Below, piece by piece: positions 52,159 through 62,610 of a stretch of 64,000 nucleotides of DNA. The stretch spans positions 248,001 through 312,000 of the forward strand of contig JAKSGN010000042.1 of the NCBI GenBank assembly GCA_024180945.1, in the 5' to 3' direction. The position numbers and the translations under genes were made by a program. Under the pieces are notes generated by a model. It was given only the letters and a program-made list of their open reading frames with translations, was not told the origin of the DNA and did no database searches. Origin of the DNA: Macrophomina tecta (Eukaryota; Ascomycota; Dothideomycetes; Botryosphaeriales; Botryosphaeriaceae). The stretch's first letter is position 1, and each line of letters opens with the position of its first letter.

Positions 52159-53457
52159 TAGGGGTGGACTATTGCCGGCAATTTGAAACGTATTGCCGGC
52201 AGCCGTCAATTGCGGGAAATACCGGTAATTGACGCTGGCAATTACCATCTGCTTATGTGTAAGTGTATATCCATGAGAGGCTTAGCGCAAAGGCTTGGTG
52301 TTGAGTCCCACATGCAAAAATTGCGTATACACGTTGCTGTCTCTCTATCCTATTCCTCGTGTTATTCGCGTTCAGCGCCTCTCGTCTCTCTTGTACATCA
52401 TTATGAGAGGTCCACGTAACGGGAATCAGGCGGTATACAATGAGTTCACCATCATCGAGCCGGTCTGCAACGGGTACGAAGCTTGGGCTCCGTGAGTGTA
52501 ACCACTGCGGCTGGCGGCGTTCAGCAACCAAGGTAGGGGTGTTGAAGGGGCACTTGCGGACGTGCACGGCGTACCAAAAGGCCCTCAGAGGCTCCCGCTG
52601 TTCTTCAGCTCAACGCCTGAGTCTTCGTTCGTTGGCTCGCCGGCTCCTTCTCAAGCCTCGTCGGTATCATCCCTTGGTGTTGCGCGTACGCCTGAGCCTC
52701 GGCTTCACCAGCGGAGGCTCACTGGGAGTATGAGCCTTTATACTGAGGAGCAGCTGCAGCAGCTGCCTGCTACTACTATCTTCGAAGCCGGCCTCCCGTT
52801 CAGTGTATTTGAGCAGCCGGCTATGCTGAAATATCTGAACGCACTGAACGCGAGCCATGAGCCGCCCAAGCGGAATAAGTTTGCTAAGTTGCTGTTGCTT
52901 GCGCTAACGAAGGATCAATGCGAGGCGGAGGTACTGGCTCTTATCCGCACGCAGAAGCAGCTGAACTTCGTTTCTGACGAAAGTGACGCACGCAGCGGCG
53001 CGCGTATATTAAGCACGTCAGTAGTGATGCCTGGTTCAGATTCGCTCTTCTTAAAGATGACTGAACTTGGTTTGCACGAGGCTACTCCAGCTGCTCTCTG
53101 GGAGGCGAACCGCGCAGTCGTTCCTCAGGCTGTAGGCGGCGCTGAACACGCTTGGAAGGTTAACAGCTGGGTAGTAGATACGTGCGCAACGACGAGAGCC
53201 ATGCTCAAGCTTATAAGCGCTGGCCCTCTATTCAAGCACGTGTTTCCTGTGCTATGCGACTCACACGGCCTCCAGCTGCTGATGAAGGACATTCTGTCGT
53301 TGGTGCCGGTGTATGCGCGTACCTATAAGCAGATAACTTAATCAGTGCGTTTATTCGCAAGGCTTCGAAGACTCGGCAGCTGCTCAAGGATATATGCGTC
53401 AGAAACAACGGCTCTATCACCAGCCTCGTCCTAGGCGTCTTAACGCGCTGGGGCAGT
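52159..53457 (+). mobile_element. hAT-4, 5' part of a different hAT lineage
   Basis: Likely terminus TAGGGGTGGACTATTGCCGG at 52159, followed by repeats of TTGCC and CAATT. The element is cut at 53457, where a LINE has inserted. The 3' part is not seen in the window. Confidence 0.65.
52440..53457 (+). pseudogene. hAT-4 transposase, N-terminal and central part
   Basis: From ATG 52440: BED-type finger CNHCGWRRSATKV ... HLRTC. A frame change near 52565 leads to the long frame ending 53341: LYTEEQLQQLPATTIFEAGL, AWKVNSWVVDTCATTRAML and VLCDSHGLQLLMKDIL. These are the DUF659-like and Cys-Asp-x-His hAT features. A further frame change at about 53338 continues LISAFIRKASKTRQLLKDI and LGVLTRWGSF until the LINE. 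No DDE end remains. Confidence 0.75.
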
Positions 53458-54550
53458 TTTAAGGGACTTATTTATTTATTTTTTTAGTTTAACGTCCTTT
53501 TAGAGTCGGAGACTATTAAAGACGGGCCGTAAGAGCGTTTTCTGCTTTTAGAGTTCTATATAGGGGTTGGTCGAGGTTCGTACTAGGAATAGTTGGCTTA
53601 AATGCCTAAAGAGAGGTTTTCCCTCTAAGGAAAGACTAGAGACATTATGAAATAATCGAAGAACTAATAAAATAAAAAGAGTGTGAGCGTCGAGCGTATT
53701 TATATCCCGTCGGGAAGGTCGTTAAGCATCCACCGACGCGTGGATATCTTCGTTTTTTGAAGTGAGTCTACAGTAGCAGAGATTCCTTCGGCTGTAGAGA
53801 GGAGGTACCGGAGGTTCATTCGGTTTGCGCTTAGAGTATTCTTTACTGAGAGCCTTTCGGTTCTATACAGAGGACATTCTAGAGTAGGCGCCTTGGCGTT
53901 TGTTTTGTAGTACTAGAGCATGGGCATCCATCGTCTTCTGCATGGTTGAAACGATGGAGATAGGACCTGAAGTAGCCGTGTCCTATCTTCAGCTGGTAGA
54001 AGGCAGATGCTGTTTCCTTAACTGTTGGATTTAGAGTGAAGAGTAGTGAGGTCAGAAAAGAGAGTAGATTCTGCCTGTCTCCTGAGAGGGAGGGAGGTAG
54101 GCTTTCTTATATACATAAATGAGTGTTTGAATAACCGAGGAGAGTAGAAGCCGATATCGCTATCCGATGCTTGTGAAGATGAGGAGTAGTGAGGTGGTGG
54201 CAAAGAGTAGATGCTGATCTGAGGCAGTAAGGCAAAATAGTCTGACACTTATCGAAGTAGGGGGCTTAAGCTTCCGTTTGATCTTCCAACCGAAAGTCTT
54301 GCTGTACGTGGATGAGGGAGTCGACTTCCGCCGATTTCCCCACTCGTCATATAGCCGTCTCTTGACTTGCATACCGTAGTACACGAGGCTGGGTCGGTCT
54401 GTGTCCGGTGGTAGGGTGGCGGCCTTCTCTGCTAGTAAGTCGGCTTCCTCACTGCAATGGACATTGAGATGTTCTGGGACCCATTTGATTACGACTCTGT
54501 TGCCCTTATCCTTTAGCTTCTGGGCAGCCGTAATTGCCCGGAGTTGCCAT
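53458..54550 (-). pseudogene. LINE RNase H/C-terminal fragment fused to chimera segment 3
   Basis: Minus strand from 54550: RAITAAQKLKDKGNRVVIKW, EEADLLAEKAATLPPDTDRP and WKIKRKLKPPTSI, then an inserted solo LTR. The frame resumes as SAFYQLKIGHGYFRSYLHRF with a zinc-knuckle piece CPC. The 3' end is an AT-rich tail of AATAAATAAATAA type at about 53470-53490. It interrupts hAT-4. Many TAG/TAA stops occur in the last part. Confidence 0.8.
54023..54247 (-). repeat. Solo LTR, family S, copy 5, inside the LINE
   Basis: TGTCAGACTATTTTGCC to CTAAATCCAACA, 225 bp, flanked by CTTAAC (54017-54022) and CTTATC (54248-54253), a 6-bp target duplication with one mismatch. It splits the LINE frame between PPTSI and the ETASAFYQ block, which fixes both LTR ends. 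Confidence 0.8.
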
Positions 54551-54717
54551 CAGGAAATCATACAATTATATCTATATACAAGTTGCAGTAGGGTTCGACA
54601 TGCCTATAACCTCCAGTGTCCCAAAGGTCTATCCAGGCCCCTACCTCAGTTTTCAGCCGACTTCTCTCATTGCGGCCTCCACAGTCAGGGCCGGGCCAAA
54701 CCCCTCCCGCTTGAGTG
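54551..54717 (-). repeat. Chimera segment, copy 3, 5'-truncated
   Basis: The last ~165 bp of the 379-bp segment, in reverse orientation, ending GTATGATTTCCTG before the LINE. More diverged than copies 1 and 2. Its upstream end meets a LINE 3' tail. Confidence 0.8.
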
Positions 54718-55093
54718 GGGATCCCAATACAGATTAGCGTAGATTAGCGTCCTTGTCCCTATGGCCTGCGGAGGCCGACGGGGTGTATAAATGTTGGACT
54801 GTTGATGAACAGTGATAATTCATTGATAATGGCATGAAGAGGGAGAGGGTAGGTGACCCGCTTACCTCTTATACAAGTGATTGTGGCTAAGCTATATGGT
54901 GCGACACGAACAGTCCCCAAAACGAGTGATATCCAACAATAAATCATCATTAAATCCCAGATTAGCGTTCCTTATCCCAATGGCCTGTAGAGGCCGACGG
55001 GGAGTATGGATAATCATCATCATCATCATTATTAAATCCTAATGTAGTTTAGCGTAGATTAACGTTTCTTGTCCTATGGCCCATCATCATAGG
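54718..55093 (+). repeat. Three LINE 3' tails in a row, the first split by a solo LTR
   Basis: Each shows AGATTAGCGT or a close variant, CCTATGGCC or CCAATGGCC and, in the first two, GAGGCCGACGGGG followed by (ATC)n. Approximate limits: 54718-54950, 54951-55043 and 55044-55093. Confidence 0.7.
54792..54938 (+). repeat. 147-bp solo LTR with perfect ATAAA duplication
   Basis: TGTTGGACTGTTGATG ... GTGATATCCAACA, flanked by ATAAA at 54787-54791 and 54939-54943. The TGTTGGA/TCCAACA ends resemble small Copia LTRs. Confidence 0.88.
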
Positions 55094-57255
55094 AATCGAA
55101 CGTCTCGAGAACTACTTCTATGCCCTGCCATTTCAACCAGTTGCGTCAAACCACAGCGCGCCCCAGTAACTTGCGATTGCGCTCCAAGCCTCAGCTGCAA
55201 AACCATCTTGTGCGCTGCACAGACGTACGGCGCAACAGCCACCCACCCAGTTTCCGCCTTCAAAATAACAGGGCGCCGCAGATGGCGTACCAACAAAACC
55301 AGGTGGAAAGACCGACCGTTACGCTAAACACGGATCGCAAATATTTGGCTCACACCATCTCTAAGTGCAATCAGGCCACGCGGAATTTTCCGTTCAAGGT
55401 TGCGAATTGCAACTTGCAGGTAATAGTGAATACAAATTCACTCCTATCCCGTCTTTTAGTACGGCCCTGCCAAGGCTCCCGCTTACCACAATGGCTTAGG
55501 GGGAATGGTTTCCGGATTTTGCCACGAACGGGTTGCCCGCCAATGGAGTACTAAGTAGAATAAACAAAGCAATTTGATGGAAAATGAGCTCAATCACCTC
55601 CGTTATATGCTATTGGATAGTATATTAGCTTAGTCACTCATTCTGAGACGCCTTGGGAATTAACACCAACAATGTCTCAACAACCAAGCAATCAAGTCAT
55701 TCATTCATCGATTCCGACCGACCAAGCGCAAATTCCATCATAATTCAACAAGAGGCAATGCTCGCTAGAAGGTTCTAACACGCTGCATCTCTGAGCACCT
55801 GGTTCTTTTCCATTAGATTTAATTCCCGTTCTCGACACAAGAAAGAAAGCAAAGGGTGGGACGTTCCGCGCTCAAAAGCATACTGGGATTGAAAGCCAGC
55901 CAGGCGGAGCCGCAAACGGTCAGAGTTTCACCCAGGAAGAAAGGGAGAGTAGGAGAACGTGTCGGGGCTAGAAATCACTTGCACGTCCTTAGCTTGTATA
56001 TGCTCTTGAGGCAACAACACTTATCCTCTCGCAGTGAACACGCTTTATGGCGCCCCTCAGAAGGAGTTCCCCGTCGACAAGCCTAGCTCCCCTGGTTATG
56101 AGTTAATGTACAAACGATACCACATGAAACAGCCAGTTGGTCTACCTTCGCAGTTTATGATGCTCAAATGAAGGCATGGTGGTAGTGGAAGCTGGATTAT
56201 TTGGAATGATGAATTTGATATCCTTAACTGGCGCTGTGGCAGGAATCTGAGGGCTCCTGCAGCACCCAGAAGGTCCGGGCGCAGCGAGGACTTAAGCCTC
56301 TCGACCACAGTTAGCTACTGAGGGCAACACACCTCCAAACTGTTTAAATCGCAGTTGCATAAGGCTCGTATGGGTTGCGCATATATGCAGTGTGCTTGGC
56401 ATCCCACATTTAGTCTTGTCCTTATCGAATGGGACTCTTCCCGCGGCGAATGTTGCCAACAGGCCAGCCAATCGGAAACGAGCCACGCGTGAGTCAGTTA
56501 TGTTCTGTGCGCGTTCTAGAAAGTGCGCCACGAGCCTTTTATGTTCCGACGTTTGCACTCCACTAATGAGCTCTCTGCATGTGCTAACCTGATCAGCAGG
56601 GGGCAAAATAAATCTTGCGCCCGGGGGAACTTGACCAATAAGACACCAAGTCGCACGTGATTTCTCCAACCTACTATCACAAAGTGAATTTTCTAAGTTC
56701 TGTGAAGATTTACCCTTCGCAGGAAGACTTGCAAGCACAGATGGATGGACTATTTTATTGCATTCCACAATCAAAACGGACTTGCGTCAGGTGCGTACTA
56801 AGTTTATCCAGCTTTTTGCGTTCGAAGTAGCTTTATGGTTGACAAGCTTGTGGCGTATTGGGTGGCGTGAATAGTTGCATGAAAGTGAGCCTATGGTGGA
56901 GAACAGAAAAGGTTATTTGGAGATGCCAGAGGGCCCGGCGTCCCAAATTTACATCCTTCCACTACTGCAACAGCAATTTCAGTTCAGCTAGGCCCGCATG
57001 GTGTGCGGCATGCCCATATTTAGTTCGTGGCGCAACAGTATCCTGGAACTTCCCGCCAGACTGGAAAGGATTCGCAACGTTGAATACAGACTATGACTCT
57101 CAGTACATGCAAAGCTCTGCAGGGATGGGGTCCAATATAGGATAAATTGCCCGTGTCTCCCGCAATAAACTTGGGGCACCAAGGTCCTACCCTTTCCAGC
57201 GCATTGATAGTACCTACTACTGTCTTTCCGGCGTGCTTCGCCCACTCGAACAGCC
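55094..57255. other. Intergenic stretch
   Basis: Holds the repeat shared with 38505 (55617-55745). A 160-codon minus frame at 56292-56774 has no motif I recognise, and I do not call it a gene. The last ~100 bp is the promoter of the gene at 57256. Confidence 0.4.
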
Positions 57256-58798
57256 ATGAGCTTTAGCCTTATAACCGCAAAGGAAGAGATCGTAGGTGCA
57301 GCACCTGCCCCTCCTGGAACCGTTCCTTCTTTTGGGCATCCCGAGTATAGTGGAAGGCCTATTGTTGTCTCCAATATAACATGCGTTGTCCTCGCTACTA
57401 TAGTCTTGGGTGTGCGAATTTACACGAGAATGTGGATTACTCGGGCACTTGAGTATAGCGATTGTAAGTACAAAAACGATTAGGTAATAAGCTATCCTAC
57501 TGACGGTTGGTAGATTCTATTTTAGCTGCTTGGGTATGATCCTGCTCCTTCGAGAAAGTCATGGAGTCCGGGCACGTACAGTTGACTTTTCTCCAGATTT
57601 GCACATTCGCATTCGCCATAGTCAATATGACTCGTACGTGCGTTTTCCAAATCCGCGCTCAGGAAACTGAGATCTTCTAGAATGCAATTACGGTCTGGGG
57701 GTCCACATATGGGACATCCCACTTAGGGCATTCAGTCCAACTTTCCTACGGGTACGTTGTCTTCTCATGCGTAATGCCTCATCCTACCTCTCAGAGCAGT
57801 TCGAGTGGAGGGCTAACACCATCTTTCTGAAGTTACAAGTAGCCACCCAGGCAATATACTGCACCGCCATGATGTTCGCAAAGCTGTCAATCCTGCTCCT
57901 CTATGTTCGAATATCGCCAAAACCTCGGTTCAGAGCAGTTGTGTATGGGATGATGGTAGTCGTGGTTACTTATTCGGCCGCATCAGTGCTGATAGCCATA
58001 TTTCAGTGCATTCCCATAGCTAAGAGCTGGGATATCACGATTGGCTATGGGTCCTGCATCAACCGCATTGCTTACTTTTTTGCGATTTTGGCGCTCAACG
58101 TCGCGACTGACGTTGTGATGTTAGTTTTACCAATTCCGATGCTGTGGCACACGAGGATGCCCCGAAGGCAGAAGGCTGGATTATGTGGTATCTTTATGAC
58201 TGGATCATTGTAAGCCTTCGCTTCCCTTTCCCACAGATGCTGGGTTCTGATATTGGCTAGTGTTTGTATTGTCGGCATACTCCGGATCAAGTCGCTTTTC
58301 AGCTTAATTCAACAATCTGATCCTACCTGGCATCTCGTCGAAGGATATGTCTGGTGGTAAGCTGCCCGTTCCCCTGTCAGTCATTCAAACCTAAAAGGCT
58401 GTAGCGTAATCGAGCTGAACACGGGAATCATTTGCGCCTGCCTCCCATTCGCGAAGCCTTTTCTACGACATCACTTCCCTCTGATCCTTGGCAGCACCCG
58501 TCGTACTGGCTTCGCAACGAGGTCAAAAAGCAAGTCTGGAACCTTCCCAGCTACTTCAAACGAGCCTGGCCTGGAGCTTAATCAAGATATGGGAAAGACA
58601 CAATCCCTCGTCGCAACGTCACAACATCGCAGCCAGGGCGCTAGTTATCGAAGTGAGAGTCAGGAAGATATTATGCACGTGGGGGTTGATGGTGATAGTA
58701 TCGCCGCTCCAGACACTGAATCGCAAGAGGCACTTTGTCACGATCAATGCAGACACGAGTGCAAGGCACGGCCGAAAGCGGTCGATGCAGATACTTAA
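57256..58798 (+). CDS. Rhodopsin-domain (PTH11-type) membrane protein, 400 aa, seven exons
   Basis: Exons 57256-57463, 57514-57533, 57597-57633, 57681-57751, 57833-58209, 58261-58356 and 58405-58798. All introns are GT...AG, 47-81 nt, several with CTGAC or GCTAAC branch sites. The join is in frame to TAA. Seven helices fit the fungal rhodopsin domain: SNITCVVLATIVLGVRIYTR, ILAAWICTFAFAIVNMTQC with NYGLGVHIWDIPL, IYCTAMMFAKLSILLLYVRI, MVVVVTYSAASVLIAIFQC, YFFAILALNVATDVVMLVLP, GIFMTGSFVCIVGILRI and VIELNTGIICACLPFAKPF. A Ser/Gln-rich cytosolic tail follows. Members are predicted G-protein-coupled-type receptors; the ligand is unknown. Without this splicing the gene appears broken. A truncated paralogue start lies at 62009. 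Confidence 0.85.
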
Positions 58799-59224
58799 TT
58801 GACTAAGGACAACAAACGTAAGGAGAAGAAGAGAAACGATAAGAAACGAAATTCGTTTGTTAGGTTCCTTCGCTAACCCTAGTCCATGGTGTTGCTTTTT
58901 CCGCTTAGGGTCACGTGTACAATCGGGCAGTATCCTTCCATCAGTATGTGCTGGGTCACTTGTCACTTAGCACCGAACCAAAGCATTTGTCGAGGTACTG
59001 TAAATTAAGCGAAAATCCTGTTACGAAAAATAAAATAATTCGTAGACTAAGAACTACGTATAAATAAAAGTTTCTAAATAGACAGGATTTATGTCCGTAG
59101 CTTATATTATAATTAGACGGATTTCTAGAATTTATTTAGCTGGTGGTATGGAGATTTTATTGTGGGAAGTTGGCTGTTTTTGGTGTAAATTGGCGGAGCG
59201 CGCAAACTTCTGTCCTAGTAACGT
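58799..59224. other. Intergenic stretch
   Basis: AT-rich. No supported gene between the rhodopsin-domain gene and pogo-C. Confidence 0.5.
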
Positions 59225-59226
59225 TA

Positions 59227-61077
59227 ACGTATCCCACAAGCGAGCGGACCACCGAAGCGAGCGGACCACCCCCATCAACAAAACGCATCACCTTACTTTA
59301 ATCATCTATGCCTCAACCAACGCGTCCTCAATCTAGTTCTTATAAAGCTCATCTATTCCTAGCATCCCAAGCTATCGATCAAGGCCAAATTCAGATTAAG
59401 CGGGGCGCTGCAGCGACGTATAACGTCGCCCGAACTACGCTTAAGCGACGACGCGACGGGATCCTTTCACGACACGATTGTACGCCCAATTCGCGAAAGC
59501 TTCCCAATCTCGAGGAATCCGTAGTTATTCAACGTATCCTAGACCTAGATTCGCGAGGATTTCCCCCCGACTACGTGCTGTTGAAGATATGGCTAATAAA
59601 CTACTCGCCGACCGTGCCGGCGGTAAGGTTAGCAAGAACTGGCCTACTAACTTCGTAAACCGGACTCCCGAGCTAAAAAAAACGCGTCTAAATCGCAAGT
59701 ACGACTACCAGCGAGCGAAATGCGAGAATCCTGAGATTATTACGAAGTGGTTTGAGCTCGTGCAGAATACAATCGCGAAGTACGGGATCGTGGACGGTGA
59801 TATCTACAACTTCGACGAAATCGGCTTCCTTATGGGCATGATTGCAGCCGCAATGGTTGTCACAGCCTCCGAACGACGTGATCGACCAAAATCAGTTCAG
59901 CCAGGCAATTGTGAGTGGGTTACGGTGATCCAGGGAGTCAACGCGCAGGGCTGGGCTATCCCGCCGTTCGTGATCTTCAAGGGCCAATACCACCTCTCCG
60001 CCTGGTATAGCGACGACGTGCCACGTAATTGGGCTATCGCATTAAGCGATAATGGTTGGACGACGAATGAGCTTGGTCTGCAGTGGCTCGAGCACTTCGA
60101 AAAGCACACAAAGGACCGCGTAACTGGAGCATACCGCCTTCTCATTCTTGACGGCCATGAGAGCCACAATTCGGCCGAATTCGACGCGTTCTGCCAGGAA
60201 CACAAGGTCATCACGCTCTGCATGCCTGCGCATTCATCGCACCTCCTCCAGCCGCTCGATGTAGGCTGTTTTGCGCCTCTCAAGGAGGCGTACGGAAAGC
60301 AGGTTGAAGAGCTGATGCGATCCCACATCAACCACATCACGAAGCTCGAGTTTCTGCCTGCGTTTAAAACGGCGTTCGAAGCCGCATTCACGCAGCAGAA
60401 TATCGTAGGCGGGTTCCGAGGCGCAGGACTGGTTCCGCTCGATCCAGAGGCCGTGATTTCCAAGCTCGATGTCAAGCTTCGGACGCCGACACCCCCCGGG
60501 GTAGAGGCTGCAACTTGGGACTCCCAAACACCGCACAACCCAGCTGAATTGGCCGCTCAAACTGAGCTTATTAGGAACCGGATTGCAAGACATCAGGATA
60601 GTTCACCAACGCCAATAAATGAAGCGCTGAATCAGCTTGCTAAGGGGGCTCAAATGATGGCGCATTCGGCTGTTCTTTTACAGGCGGAAGTCGCGAATCT
60701 TCAAAAGGCAAATGAGGCCGCAACGCGACGCAAAAGGCGCCAGAGAAAGCGGATTCAGAAGCGAGGGGCTCTTAGAGCTCAGGGGGGACAGGATTTGATC
60801 GATGAAGCTGCTGTTAATCAGCAGATTTCGCAGGAAATGCGTCAAAATGGTGCGCAATCGGGTGGGCCTGCGACGAAGCGACGGCGATGTGGGCAATGCG
60901 GCGAAACTGGACATAATTCTCGTACATGTCAAAAAGGTGCGGAAACGACTGTAGAATAGAATGTGCATTATAGATAATCGATTTATTAAGCGTTGTGGAT
61001 TTATCTAGGCTTAAGGTAGTTGGGTTCTGGCGAGGTGGCTCACTCGCTTGGGTGGCTCACTCGCTTGTGGGATACGT
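59227..61077 (+). mobile_element. Pogo-C, full-length Fot1/pogo element
   Basis: 1851 bp with TA at 59225-59226 and 61078-61079. Left terminus ACGTATCCCACAAGCGAG, with two direct AAGCGAGCGGACCACC units. The right terminus has the same layout, but its units read AAGCGAGTGAGCCAC, so the two ends differ in the variable part. Confidence 0.93.
59308..60959 (+). pseudogene. Pogo-C transposase with one frameshift
   Basis: ATG 59308 starts the psq-type HTH (QIKRGAAATYNVARTTLK). In a C run at 59561-59566 the frame shifts, because six C are present where GFPPRLRAVED needs seven. The second frame (to 60959) has a CENP-B HTH (GGKVSKNWPTNFVNRTPEL), FDEIGFLMGM, LILDGHESHN and LLQPLDVGCF, giving DD35D. A coiled, Lys/Arg-rich segment follows, then a zinc knuckle CGQCGETGHNSRTC. 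All catalytic residues are present, so a single base would give an intact protein of about 550 residues. It is the natural template for pogo-A, which lacks the middle. Confidence 0.9.
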
Positions 61078-62008
61078 TACGTTAACTATGTTTTGTGTTT
61101 TTCTATATATATTCAGCGAAGTGACGGAGGGGGCCAAATCGAGAGAGCCGGGGCCGGCGGAGGACTGGGGCAAGGGAAGTCAGGGACGCACGGACGTTTC
61201 GGTGGTTGGTAGATAGATCGTTTCAGAACAGCTTCATTCACCAAAAGCTGCTGGGGATCTAAAAAAAAAAAATAAAAAAATAAAAACGCTTGGTGAGCCA
61301 AAGCGTGTGGAGGGGCAGCCCAACTGAGCGGAGCAGGAAAAAAAAAAAAAAAGCGCGGACCACGAGAGACGCGCAAACGCGAGAAGGTTGCGAGAGGGAT
61401 GCGGTAGCAGGTGCAGAGCCAGGCGCGGAATCACGTGATTTTTGAGTGGGGGAGGAGCCTTTCGTTCCTCAAGGCAGCAAATTGTGGAGGCTGCGCCGTA
61501 ACTACTCTGGCGGAAAACTCCGACGTTCGCGGCTGCGTGTGTTCTAATCTAAGGTCCAGCTAATATACCTTTCCGGGCCCCGCCCACCCAACCAGAAGAT
61601 AATTCGCGGATGTTTCCGTCACCCGGGCTGATCAGCTCACCTCGAAATGATGCATATGCAGGATGCTTCGCTTGGTAGCTTGGCTTGAGGTGCGGACGCT
61701 TATCGGACTTCCCTAAGCTTAAACCTTAGCGCCTCGGTGGGCCGGGGGTCCCCCGCAATTATGGTTTGAGGAAGGATTTGCTTGTGATTGATGCTGCTCC
61801 CGCTCCCCCGAACCTATCAGGACGAATGAGAAAACAGCAACGACGTCACTTGTAAGGGGCTGTGGACCTATACCGACGAGAAGTAAAGGAGTTGCTATTT
61901 GTTAAGGACAATTTATACTGCAACAATATCTGAATCCAACCTTAGCATAGCTAATAGACTGCGCCGCTCACTTTTTTTTACTATCAGATTTCTCATTCCA
62001 GTTTCGCG
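61078..62008. other. Intergenic stretch with A runs and an LTR end fragment
   Basis: A-rich tracts at 61261-61284 and 61338-61352. TGTGGAGGCTGCGCCGTAAC at about 61490 matches one end of the Gypsy LTR (39677-39696). No gene. Confidence 0.5.
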
Positions 62009-62077
62009 ATGCAACTACATATCCGCACTCCGAAAGAGGAAATCGTTGGTGCTATTCCACCGCCGCCAGGGATAGTA
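62009..62077 (+). pseudogene. Rhodopsin-domain gene start, interrupted by Gypsy
   Basis: MQLHIRTPKEEIVGAIPPPP opens at ATG 62009. It lines up with the start of the intact gene at 57256 (ITAKEEIVGAAPAPPGTV) before either reaches its first helix. The Gypsy LTR begins at 62078, after 23 codons. Any remaining gene would lie beyond the retroelement, outside the window. Confidence 0.7.
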
Positions 62078-62519
62078 TGTTACGGCGCAGCCTACACAGG
62101 ACCTGGGTAAGAAGGATAAGAAGGACAAGCGGGGCGCCTACGCGCCCGCGAGAAAGATCCACCGGCAAGGAGTCACGTGACTCCCGGTTCAACTGTTCAG
62201 AGCCTTGGCACTCTGAACTCCTGAACTCGCGAAGTTCAGACGTTCAACCGCTTGGCAGAATGAACCCATGAACTATCAGATTGTATACACTCTCCCACTA
62301 TTATATAAACCACACTCTTTAGATAGCTTTGACCTTCGTGGTCAACTTCAATAACAATTCGCACATTGTTAGTAACACGGCCTTCGCACGCAGTGCTCAG
62401 TCTTGTCACGTGTTCGACTTGCTCTCACCCTCTTCTTGTACCCACTCAAGGAAATCCTTCGACAGGTTTTCTCCCTCTTCGGTGTTTGGATCCTTAGAGG
62501 CAGAGGCCCGCTCGTTACA
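62078..62519 (+). repeat. Gypsy 5' LTR
   Basis: TGTTACGGCGCAGCC ... GCCCGCTCGTTACA, 442 bp. The limits are fixed by the solo copy at 39223-39696, which has a perfect target duplication. A TATATAAACCACAC promoter-like core lies at about 62301. Confidence 0.85.
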
Positions 62520-62610
62520 CTTTGACCACCATCCTTGCAAGGAGAGGAAGGTTCCGAGATCAAGTCTCATCGGGTAAGGTATCACCCCCTAACGAGTTTA
62601 GGAAACAGCA

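Noticed and set aside
56292..56774. 160-codon minus frame as a gene
   Set aside because: No recognisable motif, no promoter or intron signals, and several overlapping frames of similar quality nearby.
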